Shown here: positions 24,967-34,068 of the stretch, in pieces
How the letters are laid out: each line of letters starts with the position of its first letter
Numbering within the stretch: the first letter of the stretch is position 1
Assembly: GCA_020833645.1 (NCBI GenBank)
Contig: JAJHRQ010000013.1
Location: 1-38,249 of the forward strand
Origin: Thermocrinis sp.
GTDB taxonomy: Bacteria > Aquificota > Aquificia > Aquificales > Aquificaceae
Direction of reading: 5' to 3'
Length of the DNA stretch: 38,249 nucleotides
Notes under the pieces: generated by a model
What the model was told of the DNA's origin: nothing
Databases searched by the model: none
The model's input: the letters and a program-made list of their open reading frames with translations, nothing else
Position numbers and translations under genes: made by a program

Positions 24967-26123
24967 AGTTTGATTTTTACCTCCCTGTTGAGGTCCTCTT
25001 TGGGAGCGGAAGGCTGGATACCTTAGGAGAGGTTGCCAAAAGGTACGGCTACAGGGCAATAATCATAACAGGTAAAAACAGTACCAAGGAGAACGGAGCT
25101 TTAGAGAGGGCTATTCATTCCCTTAAAAAATGGGGTGCGGAGGAGGTGATCCTTTACGACCGGGTGGAGCCAAACCCTACCGATCAAATGGTAAATGAAG
25201 CGAGCGCCATAGTGGTGGAAAATAAGATAGACTACATAGTGGGCTTGGGGGGAGGAAGTGCCTTGGACACCGCCAAAGCGGTTTCCATCGTTTCCTCCAA
25301 CGAGGGCTACGCATGGGATTATGTGAACTATCCAGAAGGTCCCAGGCTCATTCCCTACCTCAACAGACCGGTAATATGCATACCAACCACCGCGGGCACG
25401 GGCAGTGAGGTAAACAGATACTCGGTTATATCAAACCCAAAGAGAAAGGAAAAGCTGGTCATCTCCCACTCCCTGAACTATCCAAAGGTTGCCATCATAG
25501 ACCCAACCCTGACCCTTTCCATGAGCCCAAGGCTAACCGCCATCACGGGAGTGGATGCCTTTGTCCATGCCCTTGAATCCCTTACCAACAAGGTGGAGAA
25601 CACCTTTGCGGATGACCTGGCAATAAGGGCTCTAAGGATCATAAAAGAATGGCTACCGGTGGCGGTTAACGAGCCGGAGAATTTAACCGCAAGGGAGTGG
25701 ATGAGCTATGCGTCCATGCTGGCGGGCATAGCCATAGACAAAAAGAGGGTAGCCCTAATACACGGCATGGAACACCCCGTTTCCGCCCACTATCCGAATG
25801 TGGCCCACGCGGAGGGACTCGCAGCGCTCGCCCCGGCAATAACCGCCTTCAACTACAAAGGGAACCCACAAAAGTACGCCCTCTTTGCGGAGATTATGGG
25901 CTACGAACCAAAGCCAGAAAAGGCTGTGGATGCAGTTGTTGAACTTTTAGAAGAGGTGGGCTTGAGGGTTTCTCTCAAAGAGCTTGGTGTGGAAAGGGAG
26001 AAGTTAGAGAGGCTAACAGAAGATACCTATATGCTCTCCAGGGGGCTCTTTCCTATAAACCCGGTGGAGCCCACCGTGGAAGACATATACGAACTCTATG
26101 TAAAAGCTTACGAGGGTTTTTGA
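24963..26123 (+). CDS. Iron-containing alcohol dehydrogenase
   Basis: A 386-aa group III (Fe-ADH) enzyme. NAD(P) loop GLGGGSALDTAK (94-105), then PTTAGTGSEV, metal ligands Asp and His in TGVDAFVHALES, and further His ligands in HGMEHPVSAHYPNVAHAEG. It would interconvert alcohols and aldehydes (or a related polyol) in the cytoplasm; substrate not evident. Coupled to the DksA-type gene by a 4-bp overlap and overlapping rnr by 16 bp tail to tail. Confidence 0.88.
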   Translation: MKFDFYLPVEVLFGSGRLDTLGEVAKRYGYRAIIITGKNSTKENGALERAIHSLKKWGAEEVILYDRVEPNPTDQMVNEASAIVVENKIDYIVGLGGGSALDTAKAVSIVSSNEGYAWDYVNYPEGPRLIPYLNRPVICIPTTAGTGSEVNRYSVISNPKRKEKLVISHSLNYPKVAIIDPTLTLSMSPRLTAITGVDAFVHALESLTNKVENTFADDLAIRALRIIKEWLPVAVNEPENLTAREWMSYASMLAGIAIDKKRVALIHGMEHPVSAHYPNVAHAEGLAALAPAITAFNYKGNPQKYALFAEIMGYEPKPEKAVDAVVELLEEVGLRVSLKELGVEREKLERLTEDTYMLSRGLFPINPVEPTVEDIYELYVKAYEGF

Positions 26124-28210
26124 GTCTCCGCCAAAACAAAGCTTAGCCTACCCCTCTCTTCATCCACCGATACTAACTTTACCCTAACCTTGTCTCCCAG
26201 ACGATAGATTTTACCCGTTCTGTAGCCCACAAGCCGGTGGGCTTTTTCGTCGTATATGTATTCATCCTCCTCCAAAGAAGACAAGCTGACCAAACCCTCC
26301 ACCAAGTAATCTTTAAGCTCCACAAAAAAGCCAAAGGATACCACACCCGTTATTATGGCCTCAAACTCCTCCCCTATGTGCGCCTTCATGAACCTTACCT
26401 TTAACCGGTCTATGGCCTCCCTTTCCACTTCATCTGCCAACTCCTCCCTCCAGGAAAGATGCTCTCCCACCATTTCCAAGTAGCTAACCGTTTGCTCGTA
26501 GTCTATGCTTTCCCCTCTGAGGGCTTTCTTCAAAAGCCTATGAACCACCAGGTCCGCATACCTCCTTATGGGAGAGGTGAAGTGTGTGTATCCATCGCTG
26601 GCAAGTCCAAAGTGTCCCAAATTGTGTGGAGAATACCTTGCCTTCATCATACTACGCAAGGTCAAAAACCTAACCAAGTGCTCTTCATCCCTACCTTCAA
26701 AGTCCTCTATGATTTTTTGGAAAAACTTGGGCTCAAGGGAAAACCTTTTAACTTTGTAGCCAAGCCCCTCCAAGATCTCCAACAGATTTTCCACCTTTTT
26801 AGGGTCTGGTTTTTCATGAATCCTGTAAAGGCAGGGATATCCTACGCTGGTAAGATGCTTTGCCACCGTTTCGTTGGCGGAGATCATAAAGTGCTCTATA
26901 ATTCGGTGAGCTATGTGGCGCTCATAGGGCACTATGGCGGTAGGTTCCCCATACTCATCCACGATCAACTCTGCCCCGGGCAGGTCAAAGTCTATGCTAC
27001 CCCTCTCCCACCTTCTGTAAGAGAGAATTCTGTATAGGTCCTCCATGAGCCTGAGTGGTTCTACAAGGTCTGGATACTTCTTCTCGAGGGCTGGGTCTCC
27101 TACGATAAGTCGCAGGGCTTCATCATACGTTAGCCTTGCCTTGCTCCTTATTACGCTCTCGTAGATGTCGTACCATAGCAGATCCCCCTTCGGGCTAAAT
27201 ACCATCTCACAGGTAAAGGCAAGCTTGTCCTCATTGGGCTTTAGACTGCAAAGGTCTGCAGAGAGCCTTTCAGGTAGCATGTGGATTGCCCTGTCAGGCA
27301 GATAAAAGGTAAAGCCCCTCTCAAAGGCGCTCCTGTCAAGGGCAGAACCCTCCTTCACAAAGTAAGACACATCCGCTATATGCACCCAAAGGCGGTAGTT
27401 CCCCTCGGGTGTTTTTTCTATGGCAACCGCATCGTCAAAGTCCCTCGCCCTTGGTGGGTCTATGGTAAAGCATATCTGATCCCTTAGGTCCCTTCTCCTC
27501 TTGAGCTCCTTCTCCCAATCTATGGAGAGGCTTTGGGCTTCCTTTAAGGCTTCTGGCTCGTAATCCAGAGGTAGCTTGTACTTGTGGATGATTATATCCA
27601 CAATAAGGTTCTTTTCTGCCGGATGTCCAAGGACCTTTTTAACTTTGCCCAGCATGGGGCCTTCTTTGGAAGGGTATCGCACAATTTCTGCCAATACTAC
27701 GGCGCCTTCCTTTAACTCTTTGCAGGCATCCTTCGGCAGAAAGACCCTATGAAAACTGTTCTGGTCCAAGGGAACTCCCACACACTGTCCCTTTTCTTTT
27801 TTTACAGAACAGACCAGCTCCTTTGTGCCCCTCTTTAGAACCTTTAGCACCCTTATTTCCTTTTTGCCTTTGAATTCCACCACCTTAGCCTTGACTCTGT
27901 CTCCGTGTAAAAGCCTTTCCATCTCAAAGGGTGGTATGTATATATCCTTTTTACCTTCTCCCACCTCAAGAAAGCCAAAGCCGTTGGGATTTGCCAAAAC
28001 TGTACCTACTACTACCTCCTCCTGTGCCAACCTATACCTTCCGCCCTCCACTATGATGGTTCCCTCTTTTTTTAGCTTTTTTAGCAGTTTTTTCAACGCT
28101 TTTCTACCCTTTTTATCCAAGGAAAAAAGGTGGGCAAGCTCGTTAAAGTGCATAGGCTTTTTGCCGAGGGCTTTTATAATATCCTTCTCCTTAAGGAAAT
28201 ATTCAGCCAT
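26108..28210 (-). CDS. rnr: Ribonuclease R (RNase II/RNB family)
   Basis: A 700-aa exoribonuclease: N-terminal winged helix (LGKKPMHFNELAHLFSLD), cold-shock OB domains (GTVLANPNGFGFLEV), the RNB catalytic domain with CFTIDPPRARDFDDAVAIE (metal-binding aspartates) and HFTSPIRRYADLVVHRLL, and a C-terminal S1 domain. It degrades structured RNA 3' to 5'. ATG has AGAGG just upstream. Divergent from folC across 42 bp that include TTTAAAATTTTAAA. Confidence 0.92.
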   Translation of the reverse strand: MAEYFLKEKDIIKALGKKPMHFNELAHLFSLDKKGRKALKKLLKKLKKEGTIIVEGGRYRLAQEEVVVGTVLANPNGFGFLEVGEGKKDIYIPPFEMERLLHGDRVKAKVVEFKGKKEIRVLKVLKRGTKELVCSVKKEKGQCVGVPLDQNSFHRVFLPKDACKELKEGAVVLAEIVRYPSKEGPMLGKVKKVLGHPAEKNLIVDIIIHKYKLPLDYEPEALKEAQSLSIDWEKELKRRRDLRDQICFTIDPPRARDFDDAVAIEKTPEGNYRLWVHIADVSYFVKEGSALDRSAFERGFTFYLPDRAIHMLPERLSADLCSLKPNEDKLAFTCEMVFSPKGDLLWYDIYESVIRSKARLTYDEALRLIVGDPALEKKYPDLVEPLRLMEDLYRILSYRRWERGSIDFDLPGAELIVDEYGEPTAIVPYERHIAHRIIEHFMISANETVAKHLTSVGYPCLYRIHEKPDPKKVENLLEILEGLGYKVKRFSLEPKFFQKIIEDFEGRDEEHLVRFLTLRSMMKARYSPHNLGHFGLASDGYTHFTSPIRRYADLVVHRLLKKALRGESIDYEQTVSYLEMVGEHLSWREELADEVEREAIDRLKVRFMKAHIGEEFEAIITGVVSFGFFVELKDYLVEGLVSLSSLEEDEYIYDEKAHRLVGYRTGKIYRLGDKVRVKLVSVDEERGRLSFVLAETQKPS

Positions 28211-28224
28211 AGCCTCTGCTGAGG

Positions 28225-28245
28225 TTTAAAATTTTAAACTATTTT
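28225..28245. promoter_or_regulatory. Divergent rnr/folC promoter core
   Basis: The 14-bp palindrome TTTAAAATTTTAAA (28225-28238) offers TAAAAT -10 boxes, most usefully toward rnr. TATTTT (28240-28245) ends 8 bp before folC ATG 28253. -35 boxes are not clear. Confidence 0.35.
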
Positions 28246-28252
28246 TATTGCG

Positions 28253-29494
28253 ATGATGGTAAAAGATCAAATTCTCTACGAACTTTATAAAGGAAAAGAT
28301 TACCACATTGAACCCACCTTAGAGCGAATTGAAAGGGCGGTTGAGTACGTTGGTTTAAAAAAGCCCTCCTATGTTTCCCTGTTGGTGGGTGGCACTAATG
28401 GGAAGGGCTCTACCTGTGCCTTTGCGGAGCGCATTCTCAGGGAGCATGGCTACAAAACTGGTTGGTTTGTTTCTCCCCACCTTTACGATGAAAAGGAGAG
28501 GTGGAGGCTGAACGGACAAAAGATGGAGGAAGAGAGGTTAAAAGAGTATGTAAAGGAGCTAAAGGGCGTCTTTGAGAGGTTTAACCTTACCTACTTTGAG
28601 GCTTGCACACTAATAGCCCTAAAGTTTTTTGAGGATGAAAAGGTGGATTTTGCAGTCTTTGAGGTGGGAATGGGAGGCAGATGGGACGCCACCAGAACCT
28701 GCAGACCTTCCGCCTGTGCCATTACCAACGTTCAAAGGGACCATGTAAAGTGGTTGGGTAAAAGTCCCGAAGAGAGGGCTTACGAAAAGCTGGGCATATA
28801 TGTGCCCGGCAGACCCATTGTGATCGGCAGTCCCAAAGAACCTCTGTATCCCAAAGCCTTGGAGTTATGCGATCTGAAGGACCTGATCGTGGCGGGCATG
28901 GACTTTTTTGCCTACGGCAAGGTGGAAGGCATGCAAACTTACTTGGAGAGCTTTAGGTCGGACTTTTTTTCAATAAGCTCCGCCAAGCTGGGACTTTGGG
29001 GCAAGTGGCAAATAGACAACGCAAGCGTAGCTATAGCCTTGGTAAGCCAGGTAATAAAATTAAACGAGGATAAAACGCGAAAGGCCCTTGAAGAGACAAG
29101 GTGGGAAGGGAGGATAGAAATCTTGAGGAAAAACCCTTTGCTGATAATAGACGGTGCCCATAACCCGGATGGTGTCAAAAGGGTAGTCCATCAGTTGATA
29201 AAACATGGCATAAAGCTAACTCCTGTATTTACTGGGCTAAAGGACAAGGAGTGGAGAGAGTCCATGGCTTTCCTCCGAAAGCTTTCGGAAAAAATCTATT
29301 TGGTGCCCATCAACCACCACAGAGGAGAGGAACTATCTGAACTGATTCAACATGCCCAAAGGCTGAACTTTAGGGAGGTCGTCCCTCTGAGCTCTGCGAG
29401 GGATGTTTTTGGGCTAAAGGAAGATGTGCTGGTGCTTGGCTCTCTATACTTGCTGGGAGAAGTAAAGAAATGTCTGGAAGAAAAGAGGGAGTAG
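28253..29494 (+). CDS. folC: Dihydrofolate/folylpolyglutamate synthase
   Basis: A 413-aa Mur-ligase-family enzyme adding glutamate to folates. P-loop in VGGTNGKGSTCAFAE, FEVGMGGRWDATR, ITNVQRDHVKWLG and the ligase motif LLIIDGAHNPDGVKRV are present. Two adjacent ATGs (28253, 28256); either may be used. No Shine-Dalgarno; a -10-like box ends 8 bp upstream, so a near-leaderless mRNA is likely. Overlaps engB by 25 bp. Confidence 0.92.
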   Translation: MMVKDQILYELYKGKDYHIEPTLERIERAVEYVGLKKPSYVSLLVGGTNGKGSTCAFAERILREHGYKTGWFVSPHLYDEKERWRLNGQKMEEERLKEYVKELKGVFERFNLTYFEACTLIALKFFEDEKVDFAVFEVGMGGRWDATRTCRPSACAITNVQRDHVKWLGKSPEERAYEKLGIYVPGRPIVIGSPKEPLYPKALELCDLKDLIVAGMDFFAYGKVEGMQTYLESFRSDFFSISSAKLGLWGKWQIDNASVAIALVSQVIKLNEDKTRKALEETRWEGRIEILRKNPLLIIDGAHNPDGVKRVVHQLIKHGIKLTPVFTGLKDKEWRESMAFLRKLSEKIYLVPINHHRGEELSELIQHAQRLNFREVVPLSSARDVFGLKEDVLVLGSLYLLGEVKKCLEEKRE

Positions 29495-30036
29495 TTTTTG
29501 TAGGCTCTTTTAAGGAGAACTTTCCGGAGGATCACAGAAGGCATGTAGTCTTTGTGGGAAGGTCCAATGTGGGTAAATCCTCCCTTATAAACATGCTGGT
29601 GGGCAGAAAGGTAGCCCGTGTTAGTAAAGACCCAGGTAGGACGAGGTCCATTAACTTCTTCCTCTGGAATGATGAGCTATATCTGGTAGATGTACCTGGC
29701 TATGGCTACGCAAAGGTTTCCGGCGAAGAAAGGGAAAGATGGAAGATTATGATGGAGAAATACTTTACCCAGTGTAGAGAAAAAATCCAATGGGTGTTTT
29801 TGCTCATAGATAGCCAAGTTGGTCCTACACCCTTAGATAGGTCTATGATAGAGTTTCTTTCTTCTCTTAACATACCCTATGTGTTTGTTTTGACAAAAGA
29901 AGATAAAGCGGACCAAAAGGAGAAAGAGAAAACCATAAAGGAACTGATCCTTCTTTCAAAAGCACCCATTGTTATAACATCAGCCAAGGAGGGAAAGGGT
30001 AAAAAAGAGCTTTTAAAGTTTCTGAAAGTTGAATAA
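29470..30036 (+). CDS. engB: Ribosome-biogenesis GTPase EngB/YsxC
   Basis: A 188-aa small GTPase needed for 50S assembly. G1 GRSNVGKSSLIN, G2 region GRTRSINFF, G3 DVPGYGYAKV, G4 TKEDKAD (variant of NKxD, as usual in EngB) and G5 TSAKEGKG are visible. The start lies inside the folC 3' end. Confidence 0.93.
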   Translation: MSGRKEGVVFVGSFKENFPEDHRRHVVFVGRSNVGKSSLINMLVGRKVARVSKDPGRTRSINFFLWNDELYLVDVPGYGYAKVSGEERERWKIMMEKYFTQCREKIQWVFLLIDSQVGPTPLDRSMIEFLSSLNIPYVFVLTKEDKADQKEKEKTIKELILLSKAPIVITSAKEGKGKKELLKFLKVE

Positions 30037-30090
30037 ATTTAGGTAAATTGTGATAGAATATTAGCATAAAACTTTTTGAGGAGGTTTAAA

Positions 30091-30345
30091 ATGGCTAAGA
30101 GAGGAAGAAAGAAAGGCGGAGCCAGATACAGAAGGATCACCCTTTCTCTGCCCAAAAGGCTTTATTATGTGCTCAACGGCATAGCTATGGGAGACGAGAG
30201 AAAGCTAAACAGATTGATCAAGGGCATCCTTGAGGATAAGCTCATGGAATCCACCGTTGCAGAACTGGAGCTTTATCTGGGAAGAGGTGAGGAGTTAGAG
30301 GAAGAGGAGGAAATGGAAGAAGCAGAGGAAGAAAAGAAGGAATAA
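30091..30345 (+). CDS. Small basic-acidic protein, possible ribbon-helix-helix DNA-binding protein
   Basis: An 84-aa protein starting MAKRGRKKGGARYRRITLSL, followed by PKRLYYVLNGIAMGD and a second helix, the beta-helix-helix layout of CopG/Arc-type proteins. The C-terminus is a long Glu run (EEEEEMEEAEEEKKE type). ATG 30091 is chosen because GAGGAGG ends 5 bases before it; an in-frame ATG at 30076 has no such site. hisC starts directly after its stop. Target and function unknown; a regulator is plausible. Confidence 0.6.
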   Translation: MAKRGRKKGGARYRRITLSLPKRLYYVLNGIAMGDERKLNRLIKGILEDKLMESTVAELELYLGRGEELEEEEEMEEAEEEKKE

Positions 30346-31401
30346 ATGATCCATCCACGCATAAAGGAACTGTCTGCTTACAAAACGGAGACTACTCCCT
30401 GCAAGGTAAAGCTCTCCTCCAACGAACTACCCATAAAATTTCCAGAGGAAGTTAAAAGAAAAATAGGGGAGGTGGTCTCCTCCCTACCTTTGAACCGCTA
30501 CCCAGACCCACAAGCATCAGAGCTTAAAGAAGTTATAGCCAAAAGGTTTGGTGTTTCAACGGACAACCTGGTCCTGGGCAACGGCTCCGACGAGCTCATT
30601 CAATACTTAACTATAGCGGTAGGGGAAATAAACAGTCCTGTCCTCTATCCTATACCCACCTTTCCCATGTATGGCATATGTGCCACCGCCTTGGGAAGGG
30701 AAAAGGTGGAAGTGCCCCTCAAAGAGGACCTGGACTTAGACTTGGAAGCCCTCTTGAGGGCAGTGGAGGAAAAAAGACCTTCCTTAGCCTTCTTCTCTTA
30801 CCCAAACAATCCCACGGGCAACTGCTTTAGGGAGGACGCCATCAAGAGGGTTAGACAGGAGGGCGTATTTACCGTAATAGATGAGGCTTATTATCACTTT
30901 TCTGGAAAGACCTTTCTTGCTGACGCCCTTCAAAGGGAGGATACTGTGGTCTTAAGAACTCTCTCCAAGATAGGTTTGGCGGGCTTGAGAGTGGGCGTGC
31001 TAATAGCAAAGGAGGAAATAGCCAGAGAAATAAACAAGCTTAGGCTTCCTTTCAACATAACCTATCCTTCTCAGGTAATAGCCAAGCTTATGTTGGAGGA
31101 CTTTTACCCTATAATAGAGGAACACGTGCAGATGGTCCTCAGGGAACGGGAAAGGCTGATGAGGGAGCTCTCTAAAATAGAAGGAGTAAAGGTCTTTCCT
31201 TCCGATGCTAACTTTTTCCTGTTTAAAACTCCCTATCCCGCAGGTTTGGTACACGCTGAGCTTATAAAAGAGGGTGTTTTGGTTAGGGATGTTTCTTACC
31301 TTCCCAACTTGGAAAACTGCCTCAGGGTAAGCGTAGGCTTCCCGGAAGAAAACGACCAATTCTTACAAGCCATGCAAAGGGTGATGAAGAGGCTATGCTA
31401 A
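30346..31401 (+). CDS. hisC: Histidinol-phosphate aminotransferase
   Basis: A 351-aa PLP enzyme of fold type I: VKLSSNELPIKFPEEV and NRYPDP at the N-terminus, GNGSDELIQYL, YPNNPTGN, DEAYYHFSG and the PLP lysine K208 in RTLSKIGLAGLRVG. It makes histidinol phosphate from imidazoleacetol phosphate; related aromatic aminotransferases cannot be wholly excluded. Start follows the upstream stop without a gap. Confidence 0.88.
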   Translation: MIHPRIKELSAYKTETTPCKVKLSSNELPIKFPEEVKRKIGEVVSSLPLNRYPDPQASELKEVIAKRFGVSTDNLVLGNGSDELIQYLTIAVGEINSPVLYPIPTFPMYGICATALGREKVEVPLKEDLDLDLEALLRAVEEKRPSLAFFSYPNNPTGNCFREDAIKRVRQEGVFTVIDEAYYHFSGKTFLADALQREDTVVLRTLSKIGLAGLRVGVLIAKEEIAREINKLRLPFNITYPSQVIAKLMLEDFYPIIEEHVQMVLRERERLMRELSKIEGVKVFPSDANFFLFKTPYPAGLVHAELIKEGVLVRDVSYLPNLENCLRVSVGFPEENDQFLQAMQRVMKRLC

Positions 31402-32174
31402 GGGTTGCCACTTGGAATGTAAATTCCATAAGGTCCAGAAAAGAGCTGGTTTTTATGTGGTTGGAGAGGGTTCCTGTGGAGATCTTGTGTCTTCAAGAGC
31501 TAAAAACAGAGACCTACAACTTTCCTTTTCTTGACTTTGAAAGGCTTGGGTACAAGTGCTATGTGCATGGGCAAAAGGCTTACAATGGCGTGGCCATATG
31601 CTCTAAGTTTGAGTTGGAGGATGTTTTTAAAGGCACAGGAGATGCAAAGTTTGATGTGGAAAGTCGGGTAATAGGAGGAAGGCTCAAGGACCTTTGGCTC
31701 ATAAATTGCTACTTCCCTCATGGGGAAGAGAGAGGAGGTACAAAGTTTTACTATAAGTTGGAGTTTTACGATGCCTTCTGTAAATTCTTAGAAAAAAACT
31801 TTAGTCCTTCAGACAAGATCGTGCTTGTAGGCGACATGAACGTAGCCTTGGAAGACATAGACGTTTATGACCCGGTTGTTCTGAAGGATACCATAGGGAC
31901 CATGCCGGAGGAAAGGCAAGCCCTAAGAAGACTCTTAGATTGGGGCTTTGTGGACGCCTTCAGGTATTTGTACCCTAACAAGGTGGAGTTTACCTGGTGG
32001 GATTACATTGGGGGTGCCATATGGAAAAACCAGGGCATGCGTATTGACTACATACTTATCACAGAGCCTCTTTTAAAGAGCCTAAGGGATGTGTTTGTGG
32101 ATACATGGGCAAGAAAGAAGAGACAGCCAAAGCCCTCAGACCATGCGCCCGTAGTGGGAGTTTTTGAACTGTGA
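31395..32174 (+). CDS. xthA: Exodeoxyribonuclease III / AP endonuclease
   Basis: A 259-aa Mg-dependent EEP nuclease for base-excision repair: RVATWNVNSIRSR, CLQELKTE (metal Glu), GVAICSK, VGDMNVALEDID, RIDYILIT and the final SDHAPVV are all seen. Overlaps hisC by 7 bp and its stop overlaps the GTG start of the next gene. Confidence 0.92.
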   Translation: MLRVATWNVNSIRSRKELVFMWLERVPVEILCLQELKTETYNFPFLDFERLGYKCYVHGQKAYNGVAICSKFELEDVFKGTGDAKFDVESRVIGGRLKDLWLINCYFPHGEERGGTKFYYKLEFYDAFCKFLEKNFSPSDKIVLVGDMNVALEDIDVYDPVVLKDTIGTMPEERQALRRLLDWGFVDAFRYLYPNKVEFTWWDYIGGAIWKNQGMRIDYILITEPLLKSLRDVFVDTWARKKRQPKPSDHAPVVGVFEL

Positions 32175-32593
32175 GGGGAGTGATCTTTGCAACACTTACT
32201 AGCCTTGCGTGGGGGCTTGCTCCCATCCTCTTTAAGCTGGGCCTAAAGGCTGAAGTTAGCAACCTCTTTGCCCTCATGGTGCATAATTTTTCTGCCTTTC
32301 TGTTGGCATCTTTGCTCTTTTTTACCTTGGGAGAACCTCTCAAGGTGGGCTTAAGGGAGCTGGTTTTTATATCCTTTGGGGGCATGCTCTCGGGATTCTT
32401 GGGTTTGTTCTTTTACTTTGAAGCGGTTAGGCATGGCAAAGTTTCCATAGTGGCACCCATTGCCTCCACCTCTCCCCTCTGGAGTGTGCTCTTTGCCTAT
32501 GTTATGCTGGGAGAGGGCTTAAATTTTCAAAAATTGGTGGGTGTATTCTTGATAGTGGTTGGCATAACCCTTTTGAGCCTTTTAAAGCAATGA
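32171..32593 (+). CDS. Half-size EamA-family membrane transporter
   Basis: A 140-aa protein with four to five hydrophobic segments and one EamA repeat: SLAWGLAPILFKLGLKAE at the start and IASTSPLWSVLFAYVMLGEG near the end. Full DMT carriers have two repeats (about 300 aa), so this would need to dimerise. The start is GTG, overlapping the xthA stop (GTGA). It overlaps lnt by 4 bp. Substrate unknown. Confidence 0.8.
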   Translation: MRGVIFATLTSLAWGLAPILFKLGLKAEVSNLFALMVHNFSAFLLASLLFFTLGEPLKVGLRELVFISFGGMLSGFLGLFFYFEAVRHGKVSIVAPIASTSPLWSVLFAYVMLGEGLNFQKLVGVFLIVVGITLLSLLKQ

Positions 32594-33897
32594 AAGAGGT
32601 AATCCTTTCCGTTTTGGCGGGCTTGTTGCTTTACCTACCCTTCTCTAAGTTAAATCTATGGCTTTTGCTCTTTCCTGCCCTCCTTCTTTTTGTTAAATAC
32701 CGGGGAGTGCCCTTTTGGACCTTGGGAGGGTATGTGTTTATCTTTCTTTCCCTGAGGTGTGCCAACATTGCCAGCGTTGAGTTTGGCGGTATAAATCCCA
32801 TTCTCTCTTACTTTATGTATTCCCTGTTCGTTCTCGTCTTTACCCTCTTTCAGTTTCCCCTGCCCGCCTTTATTGCCCAGAGGTTTTTTAAAAACTCCCC
32901 TTTAGCCTACGGCTTTTTTTATACCCTCTTTGAACTGCTTCGGTCCCACTTTCCCTTTGGTGGCTTTCCATGGCTTTTGATGGGAGAGGTTATCTCTCAG
33001 GTGCCCCTTTTGAAATATTCCCTGTACTTTTTGAGCATACCCCTTTACACCTTCTTGCTTTGGGTTTTGGTAATTTTCCTGTTCCAAAGAAGGCTTTTCT
33101 CTTTTGCCCTGATTATTTTGGTTTTGCTCTCTCTTAGCCTTTCCGCTTACTTTGTGCCACCAAAGAAACTAAACGGAGTAAAGGTAGCCCTCGTTCAAAC
33201 CGCAGTGCCCCAAGAAGACAAGCTAAGCAGAGAGACCTTTGACAAGCATACACCGCAGATACTGCAGATGGTGGAAAGGGCATTGGAAGAAAAACCAGAC
33301 CTCGTAGTCCTACCCGAGTCCGCCCTGCCTTTTTACTTCTCAGAAGAACAAACATACATCCTTTATCATCTTAGCCTTAAAGGTTCCATTCTGGTGGGTC
33401 TGATTGATGTTAGGGAGAACCTAAAGCCCTTCAACTCTGCCTACCTGTTTGCGGAGGGTATGCTAATAGACTACTACGATAAGGTAAAGCTCATGCCCAT
33501 AGGCGAATACATTCCAAAGCCCTTTGGATTTTTAAAGGAAATATTCCAAGCCATAGGGGGTATTGACTACATTCCCGGCAAGTCTGCAAAGGTTATCAAA
33601 TACAAATACCTTCGCATTGCGGTGCCCATATGCTTTGAAGTTGCCCACTACAGCTACATGGAAAGATTAGCCAAAGATGCCGATCTTATTGTGGTTTTAA
33701 CCAACGATGGCTGGTTTAAAGACAGCGACTGCACCTTTCAACATTTTAGGTTTGCCCAGTGGGCTTCTTTGCGCTTTAAAACCTACACCCTTTGGGTGAA
33801 TAACTCTGGCGACACCGCCATCATTGACCCCTACGGCAGGGTTTTAAAAAAACTGGGCTACATGGAAAGGGATGTGTTGGTGGAGGTTTTGAAATAG
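32590..33897 (+). CDS. lnt: Apolipoprotein N-acyltransferase
   Basis: A 435-aa inner-membrane enzyme: hydrophobic N-terminal part (about 1-190, several helices) and a periplasmic nitrilase-fold domain. The catalytic triad is Glu243 (VVLPESALPF), Lys298 (YYDKVKLMPIGEY) and Cys348 (VPICFEVAHY). It adds the third acyl chain to lipoproteins, showing a diderm envelope. ATGA overlap with the EamA gene. The stop codon lies in the first copy of the 19-bp repeat. Confidence 0.92.
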   Translation: MKEVILSVLAGLLLYLPFSKLNLWLLLFPALLLFVKYRGVPFWTLGGYVFIFLSLRCANIASVEFGGINPILSYFMYSLFVLVFTLFQFPLPAFIAQRFFKNSPLAYGFFYTLFELLRSHFPFGGFPWLLMGEVISQVPLLKYSLYFLSIPLYTFLLWVLVIFLFQRRLFSFALIILVLLSLSLSAYFVPPKKLNGVKVALVQTAVPQEDKLSRETFDKHTPQILQMVERALEEKPDLVVLPESALPFYFSEEQTYILYHLSLKGSILVGLIDVRENLKPFNSAYLFAEGMLIDYYDKVKLMPIGEYIPKPFGFLKEIFQAIGGIDYIPGKSAKVIKYKYLRIAVPICFEVAHYSYMERLAKDADLIVVLTNDGWFKDSDCTFQHFRFAQWASLRFKTYTLWVNNSGDTAIIDPYGRVLKKLGYMERDVLVEVLK

Positions 33898-33912
33898 GTA
33901 GCTTATAATTAA
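33894..33912. repeat. 19-bp direct repeat, copy 1
   Basis: ATAGGTAGCTTATAATTAA, identical to 35471-35489. It contains TATAAT (33904-33909) and overlaps the lnt stop codon. Confidence 0.85.
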
Positions 33913-34003
33913 GCTTCTCCTTGAAGATAAACAGACCTTATGCTACATAGCAGATGCTACCGGCTTTGGCTTTGGAGACAAATATACAAAATATAGAATA
34001 TAG
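33911..34003 (+). pseudogene. Transposase fragment
   Basis: A stop-bounded frame reads KLLLEDKQTLCYIADATGFG and on through GDKYTKYRI. The core ADATGFGF resembles the first catalytic Asp block (D-x-TGF) of IS4/IS5-type DDE transposases. Only about 30 codons remain and there is no start codon, so this is a relic. Assignment is from motif resemblance only. Confidence 0.4.
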
Positions 34004-34013
34004 TTGATCTCCT

Positions 34014-34046
34014 CTTAACAAAAACTTAACAATACACCATTAGGAT
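34014..34046 (+). promoter_or_regulatory. Pho-box-like direct repeats and -10
   Basis: CTTAACA-AAAA-CTTAACA (34014-34020 and 34025-34031) repeats with exact 11-bp spacing, the geometry of PhoB/OmpR-family binding sites; TAGGAT (34041-34046) lies about 9 bp downstream as a possible -10. A third TTAACA is at 34046-34051. Confidence 0.4.
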
Positions 34047-34068
34047 TAACACAAAGGAGGTTTCAACC

